Assembly: GCA_034509495.1 (NCBI GenBank)
Contig: CM067508.1
Coordinates: forward strand, 23,797,033 to 23,861,032
From: Acestrorhynchus altus
Taxonomy: Eukaryota; Chordata; Actinopteri; Characiformes; Acestrorhynchidae
DNA length: 64,000 nt
Direction of reading: 5' to 3'
Below, one piece after another: positions 33,860 through 45,073 of this stretch. The notes below the pieces were generated by a model that saw only the letters and a program-made list of their open reading frames with translations, had not been told where the DNA came from and made no database searches. Both the position numbers and the translations under genes were made by a program. Every line of letters begins with the position of its first letter. Within the stretch, counting starts at the first letter, position 1.

Positions 33860-35394
33860 CACTCACTGGCTCTCTGGTCCTCAAACGACGGCTGTGGCAA
33901 AGGGGTTGTGTGGTGGAGATGGAGAGAGAGAGCGAAAGCGAGAGAGAGAGAGAAAGCACGAGAGTGAGAATGGGGAATGAAAGAGCAAGGCCGTAACACA
34001 GGGACGAATAGAGCGCTATCTCTTGCTCCATTGAGGGAGGTGGTGGACTAATGGCACAGGCACACGGAGTTCTGCTTGCTTTTCTGCTCTATTGTTCTCC
34101 CTGTATGCCATTCCATTAGCACCATCCCATCGACCGCTCTCACAAAAAAAAGCCAAGAATTTCAGAGGCACGAAAGAGGAGCGACTCGTTCCTTTTTCTG
34201 AGCCAGGAGAGACACACAGCATGACCCAGCAGTGGTTAAGTGGAGAGGACAATATCAGAGCATGATAAAAGCCCAAGGCCAGCGCACTGCTAAATGAAAA
34301 GAAGCTCAGGATGGAGAAGAAGAAAAAAAGACATCACATCATCAAAACAAGCCCTCTCATTAAAATTCCCCATAGATGTTTAATAAAGACTCTTGTTGTG
34401 ATTCTCTCTCTCTCTCTCTCTTTTTTTTTTTTTTACTTCTCACTAGTAGAACTCTGAAGCTGCAGGCGGTGATTAAAGCTTGCTAAGGAGCAGAGTTCAT
34501 CTGAACTTCGCTTAAAACCAGACAGGCCAAATGAGTCTAATATGAGTGCTCACTTTCCTTGGCATTGGAGGTGTCAGTAAGTGAGTGGTGGACCATGGTG
34601 GAGAAGACAACATGGGTGTGCAGGTCTGGAGTATCAGGCAGCGTGTTGAAATCTCTTGTTGTGTGAAGGTCTTGTGGGTTCAGTGCACATGTGCGTGTGT
34701 TTGCCTGAGGCCATTCAGGAGAGTTAATGAGCAGGCTCATTAAGGTTGTGCTACAGAGGCTGTGGACCAAGCATTCTGGCATGTAAAGTCATAGGTGACT
34801 GTAATTGTCAGTCTAATCTTAAGCTACACTGCTACAGTTCCTACAGCACTACATAAAACAAAGAACAAAGGCATGGGCGGCTCTGGGGATGGTGTGAAGG
34901 GAATCTAATTAAGCACCACATTTGCACAGTTGCCATGTATTTGAAAGGCACCAGGAAAATAACATTTACTGTTGCTAAGGGCTACATATGGAGATGGAAA
35001 CAGCACTCTTTAAAGCCCGTAAGCGTGAGCAGGCCTATATTTTATCACGCGTTTGCATGGCATTCAGAAATCCAATGTCAGATCAATCATAACGAAGCAG
35101 ATTGTGCTTCTACTTAAAGTTGAAGATCCTCACAAGCAATCGCACACTCCCTTACTCCCTCCTCACTCACTCACTACCACATCCTGAAATCCAAGCTACA
35201 CTAGTCCCCTGGGCCCTGCTACCCTCCTACACTGGATCTCCATGGCAACATGCCCTGCCTGCATTACCCAGGAAGAGAATGCATGTTCACAAACAGTGCT
35301 CTCACACACATTCTCTGGTCTCTGGTCATGGAGGTACTGCAGATCTTAGATCTTGCAGCACTAATAATCACCATGTGTAAACAGTGCAGCCTAG

Positions 35395-35530
35395 ACTGGT
35401 CGAGTCAAGTTTATTATATAGGGATTCTAAGCAACAGAGATCTGGTCCGAGCACACCAGAGGCAAAGAGAACCTCCCTAAGAACAAAGAGCAGAAACCTT
35501 AAGAGTGAAGAAGACACAGGAGGTTGACAT
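35395..35530. repeat. Dispersed repeat fragment, copy 3
   Basis: GTCGAGTCAAGTTTATTATATAGG and GAACCTCCCTAAGAACAAAGAGCAGAAACC resemble the fragments at 480-625 and 28030-28115. Confidence 0.4.
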
Positions 35531-35579
35531 CAGGGAGCAGGGAGTCTTATCAGAGGGAATTCAACATGTAACAAACTCC

Positions 35580-36020
35580 ATATGTCCAAATGTTTGTGGA
35601 CACCCCTTCTAATAAATGCATTCCATTTCTTTCAGTTGCATCCATTGCTGACACAGATGTACAAATGCACACAGCTTATCCAGTGGCTAGAGAAGTATTG
35701 CTTATAGAATAGATAAACAAGCACTTGTTGGCTAATGCAAGGTGTGGGTATAAAGCCACACAACATGGAGCTATGGAACTTTTATGATGGTGCTCCATTC
35801 AGTTCTTTTGGGATGAGTTGGGGTGGTGATCATCCAACATCTTGATATCAATAACTAATGCCCTTGTCATTTAATGCAGTCAAATTCTCACAGCAATGCT
35901 CCAAAGGAGATAGACTTTCATGGACAGCAGAGCTGCCAAAGCAGGATAAACTCTTTCCCCCTGATTGGGAAGAAAGAGTGAATGAACAGGTGTCCCATTA
36001 CTTTAGTCTATTTAGTGCAT
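35580..36020 (+). mobile_element. Family A element
   Basis: It begins TATGTCCAAATGTTTGTGGACACCCCTTCTAATAAATGC and ends CAGGTGTCCCATTACTTTAGTCTATTTAGTG, so the start and end are near inverse complements. Internal landmarks (GCTGACACAGATGTACAAATGC, TTTTGGGATGAGTTGGGGTGGTGATC) are present. This is one of the most complete copies of the family in the window. Confidence 0.8.
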
Positions 36021-36334
36021 CTGCCGCCAAGTGTTACAGGATTTTGATTTCATTTGAAATATTGTGATGAAAAAGGTCAGAAACAGTTTTACAAGCCTGT
36101 TATTTTCTCTGTGAATGAAATGTCATTTAACAGCAACTTGGTAGAAGGAAAAAAAAAAAAAAAAAACCCAAAAACTAAATATTTTAATTATTATAATTGG
36201 CTCATCTCAATATTGAGGCCTGTGGTTCATGAAAATGTACATTCAGTTATTTTAATAAAAAAGAGAAGCCACAAGGTTTGACAACTTATACCTGTAATGA
36301 AGTAGATTACTTTAACTACAGACATTGGAGCCCA

Positions 36335-36960
36335 CTTCATGGGTAGTGTAAGGCGAGAGGTCAGAGGCTCCAATCAATGAAGCAGAGAAAGGAAAATTGT
36401 CTGCTCCCATTTATTGATTTCTTAGCAAAATAAATACACATATACAAATGCATAAAAAGGGAAAAGAAAATAATATTAAAGCAATAAGCATCCACTAACT
36501 TCAGTGGCTCTGACAAAATGACTGCAAAACCATGTCACCTCACTCTGTGCTTCCCCTTTTCACTCAGGTCCACTTGTTCTCCTTTACTCACCTTTCGCTC
36601 TACCTCAGAGCAGGCTTTATACTGGTAGCTCCTCCCCCTAGACTCTACCAATATTAACAAAGGTAATGTCCACAATACAGAATATAAATGTTGTTGATTT
36701 ACAATTATATCTGATTAACAACATTCATCATTACTGTTTCCCAAACAGTTTCATGATGTAATTTTTAATGAAGGAATTTAATAGGAATTTAACATTTCTC
36801 TTTTTTATCTCTTCACCAGTCCAACCTCCCCTCTCCTTCAGCAAGAGGTGGACTCACCCAGGTAAGTAAAACTCAGAGTCTTTGCAGTTCTAACTCTTTT
36901 GGCCCGGTGTGAGTGTGAACTGTGTACAGGTAAGAACAGGTAAGTATGTGACCTGACTGT
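36335..36960. repeat. Dispersed repeat, family D copy 2
   Basis: Starts ATGGGTAGTGTAAGGCGAGAGG and contains CAACCTCCCCTCTCC and CACCCAGGTAAGTAAAACTCAG. It is paralogous to 12225-12790. Confidence 0.6.
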
Positions 36961-38119
36961 TGTTAATGTGTAAGTTTATATCCATACAATCCCTGTTTGA
37001 AGGAGGTGTAGGTAGTAATTAGAGAAAATTAGTTTGGATTTGTTGTGAAATCAACAATATTATGTATTAAGTTTTTGCCTAATGCTTTTTGTATTTGTGT
37101 AAATAGTACTTATGCAATTTACACAAGGGTCCAGCCTGCTGTGATGGGGCTGCTGCTGGTATCTGTCTAACAGCCAGTCTGCCAGAAATCTAATCCTCAC
37201 TAATGATGGAAACATTGCTCTCTCAGAACACAGTCCGCTGTGCTGAAACTCATATTTCTTTGGTCGATTTGAGTCTTTCCAAGTGCATCTCAACAATCTG
37301 ATGAAGAGCAGGATCTGTTGTCTGGGAATAAGATTTAATTCAGTATAACATATGACTACAGACTAATATAGATTACGGCACCAATGCAGCGGTACTCCAA
37401 CCAGGCAGTTCCCACTTTCCAATTTGCAATTCCTGATGCCTGTGTGAATACTAATTAGATGTATGGAGACAGTTTGTCTGTTTTCTTCACACATTTGCAC
37501 TCACTTAATCAACATATGGCTGTAGAAACTAGTACGCTCCATTAGCACCTCGACCATGATTTATGCTGCTTTTACTGAAATCATAGAAGCATGCCAGCTT
37601 AATCGGTGGAAGTCAGCTCACTGATCAAGGGTTTCAAAATGCTTTGTTCAAGCAAACAAACAAAAATCCTGCATCCTCTGTGTATTGTACTATAATATCA
37701 TGGCAACCGGTCTCCAGCACTGACTATACTCTGCCCTGTTCAGCTGCTGCCCTCTTTTGGCAACAATGCTGCAAACACACATTTCCTGCAAAGGTGGAAG
37801 TGTTTAAAGGACTCGTTAAGCTTTAGAACCCTAGACCTATTTAATGTGGTGTTTTTCATAGTTTGGTATATTTTTATTCAGTAAAAAAATAAGGCATTTA
37901 TAGAAGTCACACTTGGCAACCCATTCTTCATTTGAGAATTGTCATTATACTCAGAAATCCTGTAAATTGATACTCCAGAGTGTTTCTGAGCTGAAGTTTG
38001 ATATTTGTAATTAGATTTGCAAGAATATTTTTAAGTTCTTCAATGTACTTAACTGTCGTCCAAATAAACATGGATATTCTTTGTTTTTGTTGATTGCCCT
38101 TTACATTACTGTCTACATT

Positions 38120-38610
38120 ACTGTCTCCTAGCTATGAAGCGCATCAGTTAACAACAAACTGCACATCTAAACAGACTGGGGACTTCTATCATTCCAACTT
38201 GTGATCTGTGTTGGCAGAATTTCATCAGAATGTCTCCTGTCCAACAAGAGGAGACGCAACTTTAGATCATGACTATGCTAAGATTACATACAAGGCTGTC
38301 CCCTTTCCCCTGGGGACTGTCTGATCACCCTACTTTGTTCCTGCTCCCCATGTATGCATGCTTTTTGATCAAAAGTCCACCACTGCACATGGAGTGGGCT
38401 CCTCACAACACCAGCCCTATCACACCCTCTGTGGCAGATGTGTGCAGCATTGAGCAGAGTAGAAGAATGCAAAGCTGCCAGCTCAGTGTCCCTGGTCATA
38501 TCCTCAGAGCGTGTGGTGGACAGGTAGTCCAGGTCTTCATGCACACCTTCAATTGGTCACTAGCCCAGGCTGCTGTTCCTACATGCTGGAAGACATTTAG
38601 CTGAAAGAAG
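38120..38610 (+). mobile_element. Jockey/Rex-type LINE ORF2 fragment
   Basis: Segments read GDATLDHDYAKITYKAVPF, then after a gap HILRACGGQVVQVFMHTFNW and AQAAVPTCWKT. They match the endonuclease end and the reverse-transcriptase entry (…ADQLAPVFTDIFN…VPTCFK…) of fish non-LTR retrotransposons, with the part between deleted. Confidence 0.65.
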
Positions 38611-38985
38611 TGAGTTTTCAGCCTAGACTTGAAGATTGGAAGAAAAGGGTCTTCCCTATGCTGAATTCTGACAAGTGTGTTGCCGTAATCAAACATTGAG
38701 GTGATAAAAGCGTGCACTAGTTTTTCAGCATAATGCATGGATAGAGAATTTCTTAACTTGGAAATATTACAAAGATGAAGGAAAGCTGTCCTAGTAATAT
38801 TGCCTATGTGTTGGTCAAATGATAAATCTGAATCAGTTTTGATGCCAAGATGTTTTGCCACTGAACCAGGTACAACAGATATCAACAAGATTTAGCTTTA
38901 AGTCTGATCATTTATTTCTTGCAGTTTTAGGACCCAAAAGGAGAACCTCTATTTTGTCACTATTCTGAAGGAGGAAGTTGTGCAA
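38590..38985 (-). mobile_element. L2-type LINE reverse-transcriptase relic, internally deleted
   Basis: The minus-strand frame reads VAKHLGIKTDSDLSFDQHIG, RTAFLHLCNISKLRNSLS and EKLVHAFITSMFDYGN, then jumps to IFKSRLKTHFFQL. The palm-to-C-terminus segment between is missing. It abuts the fragment on the plus strand in opposite orientation. Confidence 0.8.
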
Positions 38986-39699
38986 CATCCAAGATCTTTT
39001 ATACATTCCTCCATTTTCTTTAACCCAGGTTTATCGTTAGGTTTATATAGCTATGCTCTCTATCTATACTTATGTTCTATATTTATATTTATTGTAGAAT
39101 AAATATTAGTTGTATATTTTTAAATATTTTATAAACCTAAAAAGTGCTTGTATAAATGTATATACCGATAAACATCTATTTGTAGAGTTTATACTCTGTA
39201 TTTATAAACCATACTATACCATTTCTATACTATACTGCTAATTGTTGCACTTTTCCACTGTTCAGTTTTTGCACTATTGCTACTATTTGCACTTCTGGGT
39301 AGTTGCTAACTGCATTTCGTTGTTTGCACTTGCGCTGAACTATGACAAACTTCAATGTATCTAATCTATTATTTATGTAGCAGTATTATCTCTTCTCAGG
39401 AATTTTATTGTAAAAATTGAACAGTATTTGTACTTTTAAATGAATATTCCTGGATCAGGCTACCTGTTACCTGGTTGGGAAGTTTGAGTACAAATTGCTG
39501 GTGTTTCCCTGCAGTTTCATCTGGTCACTGAAGTTTCACAATATCATTAATGTAGGTCATGCCTGCATCAACACTTTTGCTATTATATTTCACTGGTTTA
39601 GTGTGATGTATTTGTTATTTGATTAGAGCTCCTTTTTTTTTTTTTTAAAGAACATAAGGAAATAAACAAACAACATTTTCACGTTTGGAATAGAATCTC

Positions 39700-42680
39700 T
39701 TCTTTAATATTTATTATTTAGACATTTTATTTATTTTTTTTCTACAGCACAATTTGCATAATTCCATGACATCCTGTGGACAACCACAAAACCATAACAT
39801 TAAATTTCTCATTTTTACACGAAGTGAAAAACAAGACTCATTGTACAAGCATTTTTACAGTCAGCATACATCTTCAGATAAATCTATTCAACATCCCTCT
39901 TTTGAAACAGAATCTGGAGGCAAAAATATCAACAAACATCTAGCGAAACATGCAACATCCATGTGAAACCTAGGAATTCTTTGACAACCACTAAAGTTGA
40001 AAAGAATTGTTTTGCGTGTTTTTTTTAAAATCTTAATTCATTTATCTTTATTGGACAGCTTGGGTCATCATTGGGTCAGTCGGATGGATGAATTGCTTAC
40101 GTAGCTCGACAAATACATATGTACAGACAGGACTTTGACCTTGAGTTTGCACTCACATGCTCAGTGTCGGACCAAATATTCAAACCTCTTCTTATAGAAA
40201 ATATCTCATGTATTTACAGAATCAAAAATAATCCAATCACATTCACACATATTACTGGAACTGAATACATCAGACTTATCTTAAATGTTCCCAGGATTAC
40301 GGCATGACAATTCAGGCTATGGAGAGGACACAATGGCCGTATGGGCGGTGCCATTATTTCTGTTATTTAAAGGGGACACAGCATTGATTGAAAACAAGAT
40401 ACACGGCACTACTATAGGCATGACATTATAGACATAGACACAGCTGATGATATTGAATGTGAGAACTGATTAACCATCAAAAGTGGGCCCTTATATCTGT
40501 AGAGCACCAGCAAGTCTGAAATGTATTTCAGTGCTTCTTTTGGTGTAGATGAAGAGCTGCTTTTTCCAGGACCATTTAAATGTCACTGCATTAATAGCAA
40601 CATTAGGTTTGAAATGATGGAAAGTCAAACGCAACATTAGAACAGTGTATTATAACTAAAGTGCATGAGCTCAACATGTACTGTCAAAACAGCAAGTTAA
40701 AAAAAAAACCTTTATATTCATCTTTTTATATCTTTTATACTATTTATGTTAAAAGTAAAATTATATTTTAAAGGTACATATTTATTCAGACACTCTCACC
40801 GATTGCACACATTAAGAAAAAATGCATCCAGACATAATTTATGTTGCATAGAATTACCCAAACTGAACCAGTGGATTTGGTTAGGACATTAGGTTGGCAC
40901 ATGTTAGTTCACCCCACTGTGACAACAACCCTTTATTCACCGCATGAAGACGTCTTTTATCAATCACATGTAAGATCTGTACACTGTCTGTATCACGTAT
41001 TAAATATGATATTGTAAAGAAACCCACTGACATTACTGATATAAGGAAACACTGCTGCTTTAAAGAGATCCGTTTGCTGACATTAATTTAGCTTCTCTAC
41101 GTCTTCCAGTCCAAAGTCCGACTGTCTAGACGGCCATCTGCTGTGTTGGTGTTCTGACGACCACTGGTGTCTTATGCATCTTTTACACTGATATGGTGCA
41201 GGGTAAAGTGGCAGTGAATGTGTTTAGGACGTTGGTACTAGTCTCTGGTACTAAAACGGACATGAATAGACTAGTGACAAACAGTCATTCCCCAAAGCAA
41301 ACAAAAACAAACAAACAAACAAACAAACAAAAAAAGAGACTAGAACAGCATTATTAAACTGCGCCACAAATGGGCAGTGACACCAATTATAGACAGATAA
41401 CTTGCACCATTTGAAAGAAACACAAACAGCAACCAGATTTCAATAGGGCTAATTAGCCTTGTGGAATGCCCTTCCTCAGTCAAAGTGAAGAGATTCCATA
41501 ACTTATTTTCTTTTTTTTTTTTTTCTCCTATTTTTTTCTTTGTTGCATATATTCGTCTGAACACAGAATTTCATCACAGAACAGAGAACACGACTGACAA
41601 CATTAGAACATTTACATGACAGTTACTCCAAGATGCTTTAAAAAAAAACATAAAAAATATGGTCACGTACAATCATACTGTGCATTTAAATCTCCGTGTA
41701 GGCGTCTTTGTGGCCTCTTGGAAAACCGTAGTTAGCCAAACGTCTAATATTAATAGGCGTGTTCAAGACACGTCATCAACAAAACAGCGACTTTATCCGA
41801 CTATCTTCAGTTGAAGCTTCCATTCAGTCATCGCAGCTGCGTGTGGGAATTAAGTCCAAGTTGATAATATCAAGGTCTACAGACCAACAGAAATACTGCA
41901 TAAAACTTCAAAGATCTGATGATGGGTCACATAGGTTAGGATACCAAAGGATCACAGAGCATGTGCACTTGATGGAGCTATGCTCGAGGTTCACACTGAC
42001 TTCACCAAATGAAACAGTCACTACATTTGAGTTAGGATTGTCTTATCTTCTCACCATATACATAACATATTCTGATATGATCCATTTCATAATATAGAAA
42101 ATATAGAGTGGACTGAGGGGGAAAAGGAGATTAGATTCTCTGAAAAAGTCACAAACTCTGCTACTAATATCTCTGTATATATTCAGATCTGCACAACCAA
42201 CTACATATAAAGACTCTGTACAGTGGCTGTACATAGTGTATCGTCATATATGGATTATAGAGTGTCATGAAATAGTATTTTTCCATGTAGGCATCTTGCA
42301 ACCACAAGATGTCTGCTTAAGGAACAAGGCATTATGTTCTATGCTGCTGTGTGGACATGTTCATAGCTGATAACGTTTCAAAGGAAAGTACTTAAAAAAG
42401 GTTGGATCATCAGTAATGTAGCATCTGTAATTCTATTGTTTTTCTACATGTATACGGAAGCAGGTATGGTGCTAGGATGATGGCTTTGGCCAAGAGATTT
42501 GGGTAGTAAATATCTGATCTGGTCTGAATTTCAGTCAAAACCTTGTATTACCTTTAGTAGGACGTCAATATCAGTTTGAGTGTTTACTGAAACATTGCCT
42601 TCTTCATTTCACGCCTGGTTATAAGTTTGGATGCCTGTAGCTCAATCTCTCTCTGCTCTCAGGGCAGCGCAGGATGGAGC
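39700..42680 (-). other. pclo: Probable pclo 3' UTR
   Basis: This stretch follows the pclo stop codon and is almost free of recognisable mobile elements, unlike the DNA on either side. Minus-strand AATAAA signals occur at 40932-40937 and 40047-40052, and two overlapping ones at 39726-39735 precede an AT-rich flank. Long 3' UTRs are usual for neuronal mRNAs and for PCLO. The exact end is inferred; use of the proximal signals would give shorter isoforms. Confidence 0.5.
39726..39735 (-). terminator. pclo: Overlapping AATAAA polyadenylation signals
   Basis: The sense strand reads AATAAATAAA. It is the most distal strong signal before repeat-free sequence ends, so it is the best candidate for the distal pclo poly(A) site. 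Alternatives are AATAAA at 40047-40052 and 40932-40937. Confidence 0.35.
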
Positions 42681-42824
42681 TCACGGCTGGGTGTGAGGAG
42701 AACTGGCCACCAGCTTGTGCCAGCTCACTGCTCGCTTGCGCATATCCACTTTGTCCAGCCAGATGTAAGCTTCGCCAATAAGTGTCTTCTTCATGAACTT
42801 CCCTCCATTGGACACCAGGAAGAG
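42681..42824 (-). CDS. pclo: pclo last coding exon, C2B C-terminal part
   Basis: 48 codons including the stop. The peptide starts [20 protein letters not shown], continues [18 protein letters not shown] and ends [21 protein letters not shown] and WLDKVD.RKR are signature strings of the Piccolo C2B end. The acceptor TTATAG lies at 42825-42826 in phase 0 and the stop TGA is at 42683-42681. The C-terminal tail after WHKL is short and the least conserved part. Confidence 0.97.
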   Translation of the reverse strand, partial: LFLVSNGGKFMKKTLIGEAYIWLDKVDMRKRAVSWHKLVASSPHTQP

Positions 42825-45018
42825 CTATAAGAACATTTTAGAACATTAGGACTGTGGCCTCCAGAGTCACAAACCATAGACAGTCTGACATCTATGCGAA
42901 AAGGGTTCTGTATACACTGAGACTACTTTTGGGTAGTTTACCCCTTGGTGAGAGACTGCTGACAGTTAGGTGACAGGATAGTGGTTTCAATAAATTGCCT
43001 GCTGTCTAGACTGTTTTTACAAAGCCACAGTGGCCTTTGTTTGCAGTGGTGTCTAGAATGAGAAACCTGGACTGCTGCCGACTGGAACTTTATCGTCTTT
43101 AGTGAAGAACCTAGGTTTTGTTTGGGATTGAGTATGAAAACCTTATTGATGAGCACTGCAATCCTGCATTTGCTGTGGAGCAACTTAGTCACCCTTAGTA
43201 GTGATACATGGGACACTAACAGCTCCATGATATGTACAGACACTTAAGATTCCAAATGGCATTTTTCAGCAGAATAATGCTCACCCACACGCAGCATGGG
43301 TTACCCAGGAATGTCCAGCTGGGATGCCAGGGTCACCTATGAGTGTTTGTGAATAAATGTACTGCTGAATGCCATACAGAGCCTCTATGCCTCCATGCCC
43401 AACTGTACCTCATTTTGTATCCAGACTAGAGGCAGCCCAACAGGGAACTAGAGGATCCTTTTAGTGGTACAGCTTTCCCAAATACACTTCTCCTTTTGCT
43501 CTAATATTGTAATCACTTATTTCATCATTACATTCACACATATCCCGTTAAATGTGGTGGTTGTCCCTTTCGGTCTATGAGGCCTTGGGACCTGACTTAA
43601 AGTGAACGTTTGATGGAGGACATTAGAGGCACATAAAGGATAGTGTCTTCCTTGACTGAACTTAATCACATTGTTGCCTCACGTTTTGATCTAACAGCAC
43701 GAACATTATACTACTCAAGCTGTGCTTGTTTCTGAATACTGGTTTGTGTAATTTTCAGCCTTTCCTACCTGAATGGAGTGACCGGCCGGGTTGAGGCTGA
43801 AGCGGAACGTCTCATTGAAGGATGGCTCTCTGTCATGGCGGCACACTCTGGTCTTTTTCTTTATGATTCGCTTTTGTGTTGCCACGTTGACCACGTACAG
43901 CTTCACATACAAATCTGAAAAGAAAGAGAAGATATATCTGAAGATACATACCTCATGCTACAACCTCAAAAGCCCAGGTAAGTCACTATGTCCAGTGTTA
44001 TGGTTTTAACAGAGGTGATCTGGTGGTATTTTTGCTTCCTATATCCCAGGAAGCTAAGGAATGCTGCACTGGCCTGGGTGTATGTTTGTGCGCGTCCTGC
44101 TTCCAATGTGGTTTCTGTTGCTTGAGGAGAATTCTGGCCAAGATGTTGCTGGACATGCTCATTAAACATCTGTGAGTGTCCACTGCACTGTCCAATTTTA
44201 AATGTCTGCACAACTTTGGAAATGCTTATCCCATTCATGATTCTCACTCTGATCATTCACAGAGCCTTCATTTCTCTCAAAAGATGACACCTCGCAATTA
44301 TTCAGTGTCTGCTCTGCTAATTACTACTAGAACCTACTACTATTTATAAACATTAAATATTCAGTAACCACTAAATATTCAGATTATTATAATTATTATT
44401 CAGAACATAGTAATTATTATGAAACTTGAACTTTGTTACTTGCTGTTTGAAGCATGTGTCCACATATATGCTGCATAATCCTTCTGCGATTCTTTACCAT
44501 AACAGTGAATTCACATCTCTACTGTACCTGACTGGGCATCTTCTAGTCAACCTTAATAAACATAAATAAATCAGTCCCTGTACTGAGATTATTACCAGGC
44601 AGATGATCTGGAGATTTGAACTTGTAGGTGATGTTTCTGCACTGGAGAATCTCAAGAACCAGTTGCTCTCCTTCAGTCTTAATCTCTTTCTTCAGAGCCA
44701 CCTTGATCTCCCCCATCATCTTATCTAATCCATAATCTATAAAGGGAATAAGACAGTTAACATCATTGTGCAACTGTACCATGCATCTACCATCACAGCT
44801 TAGACACAGTCCTATGTAAAATTACATTTCATGCATCTTGTTAAATGTAATTAAGCAGAGAAAGACAACGGATTATTACTGTATCAACAAAAACAAAAAC
44901 AGCTACTGTTTTGAAAAGGAACATCAATTTTACAAGAGATATTTATCAGCCTGTCTGGGCAAGGTCACAGCCGACTGTCTGTCAGACTTTACTCTCCTCC
45001 ATGGACCTTTTCTTGAGG

Positions 45019-45073
<55 letters not shown>

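Larger units (their letters stand above)
29801..39700. other. Intergenic region between cacna2d1 and pclo
   Basis: No coding exon, RNA gene or conserved frame was found. About half is recognisable mobile-element debris, listed separately. Unique-looking parts are 33780-34800 and 34800-35110, with an RFX-type X-box at 33847-33859, and 37000-38100. The stretch 38990-39690 is AT-rich with nothing recognisable. Confidence 0.7.

Noticed and set aside
38269..38604. 111-codon plus-strand frame as a possible gene
   Set aside because: Its second half (VVQVFMHTFNW...VPTCWKT) matches the reverse-transcriptase entry region of fish LINEs, so it is a retrotransposon relic.
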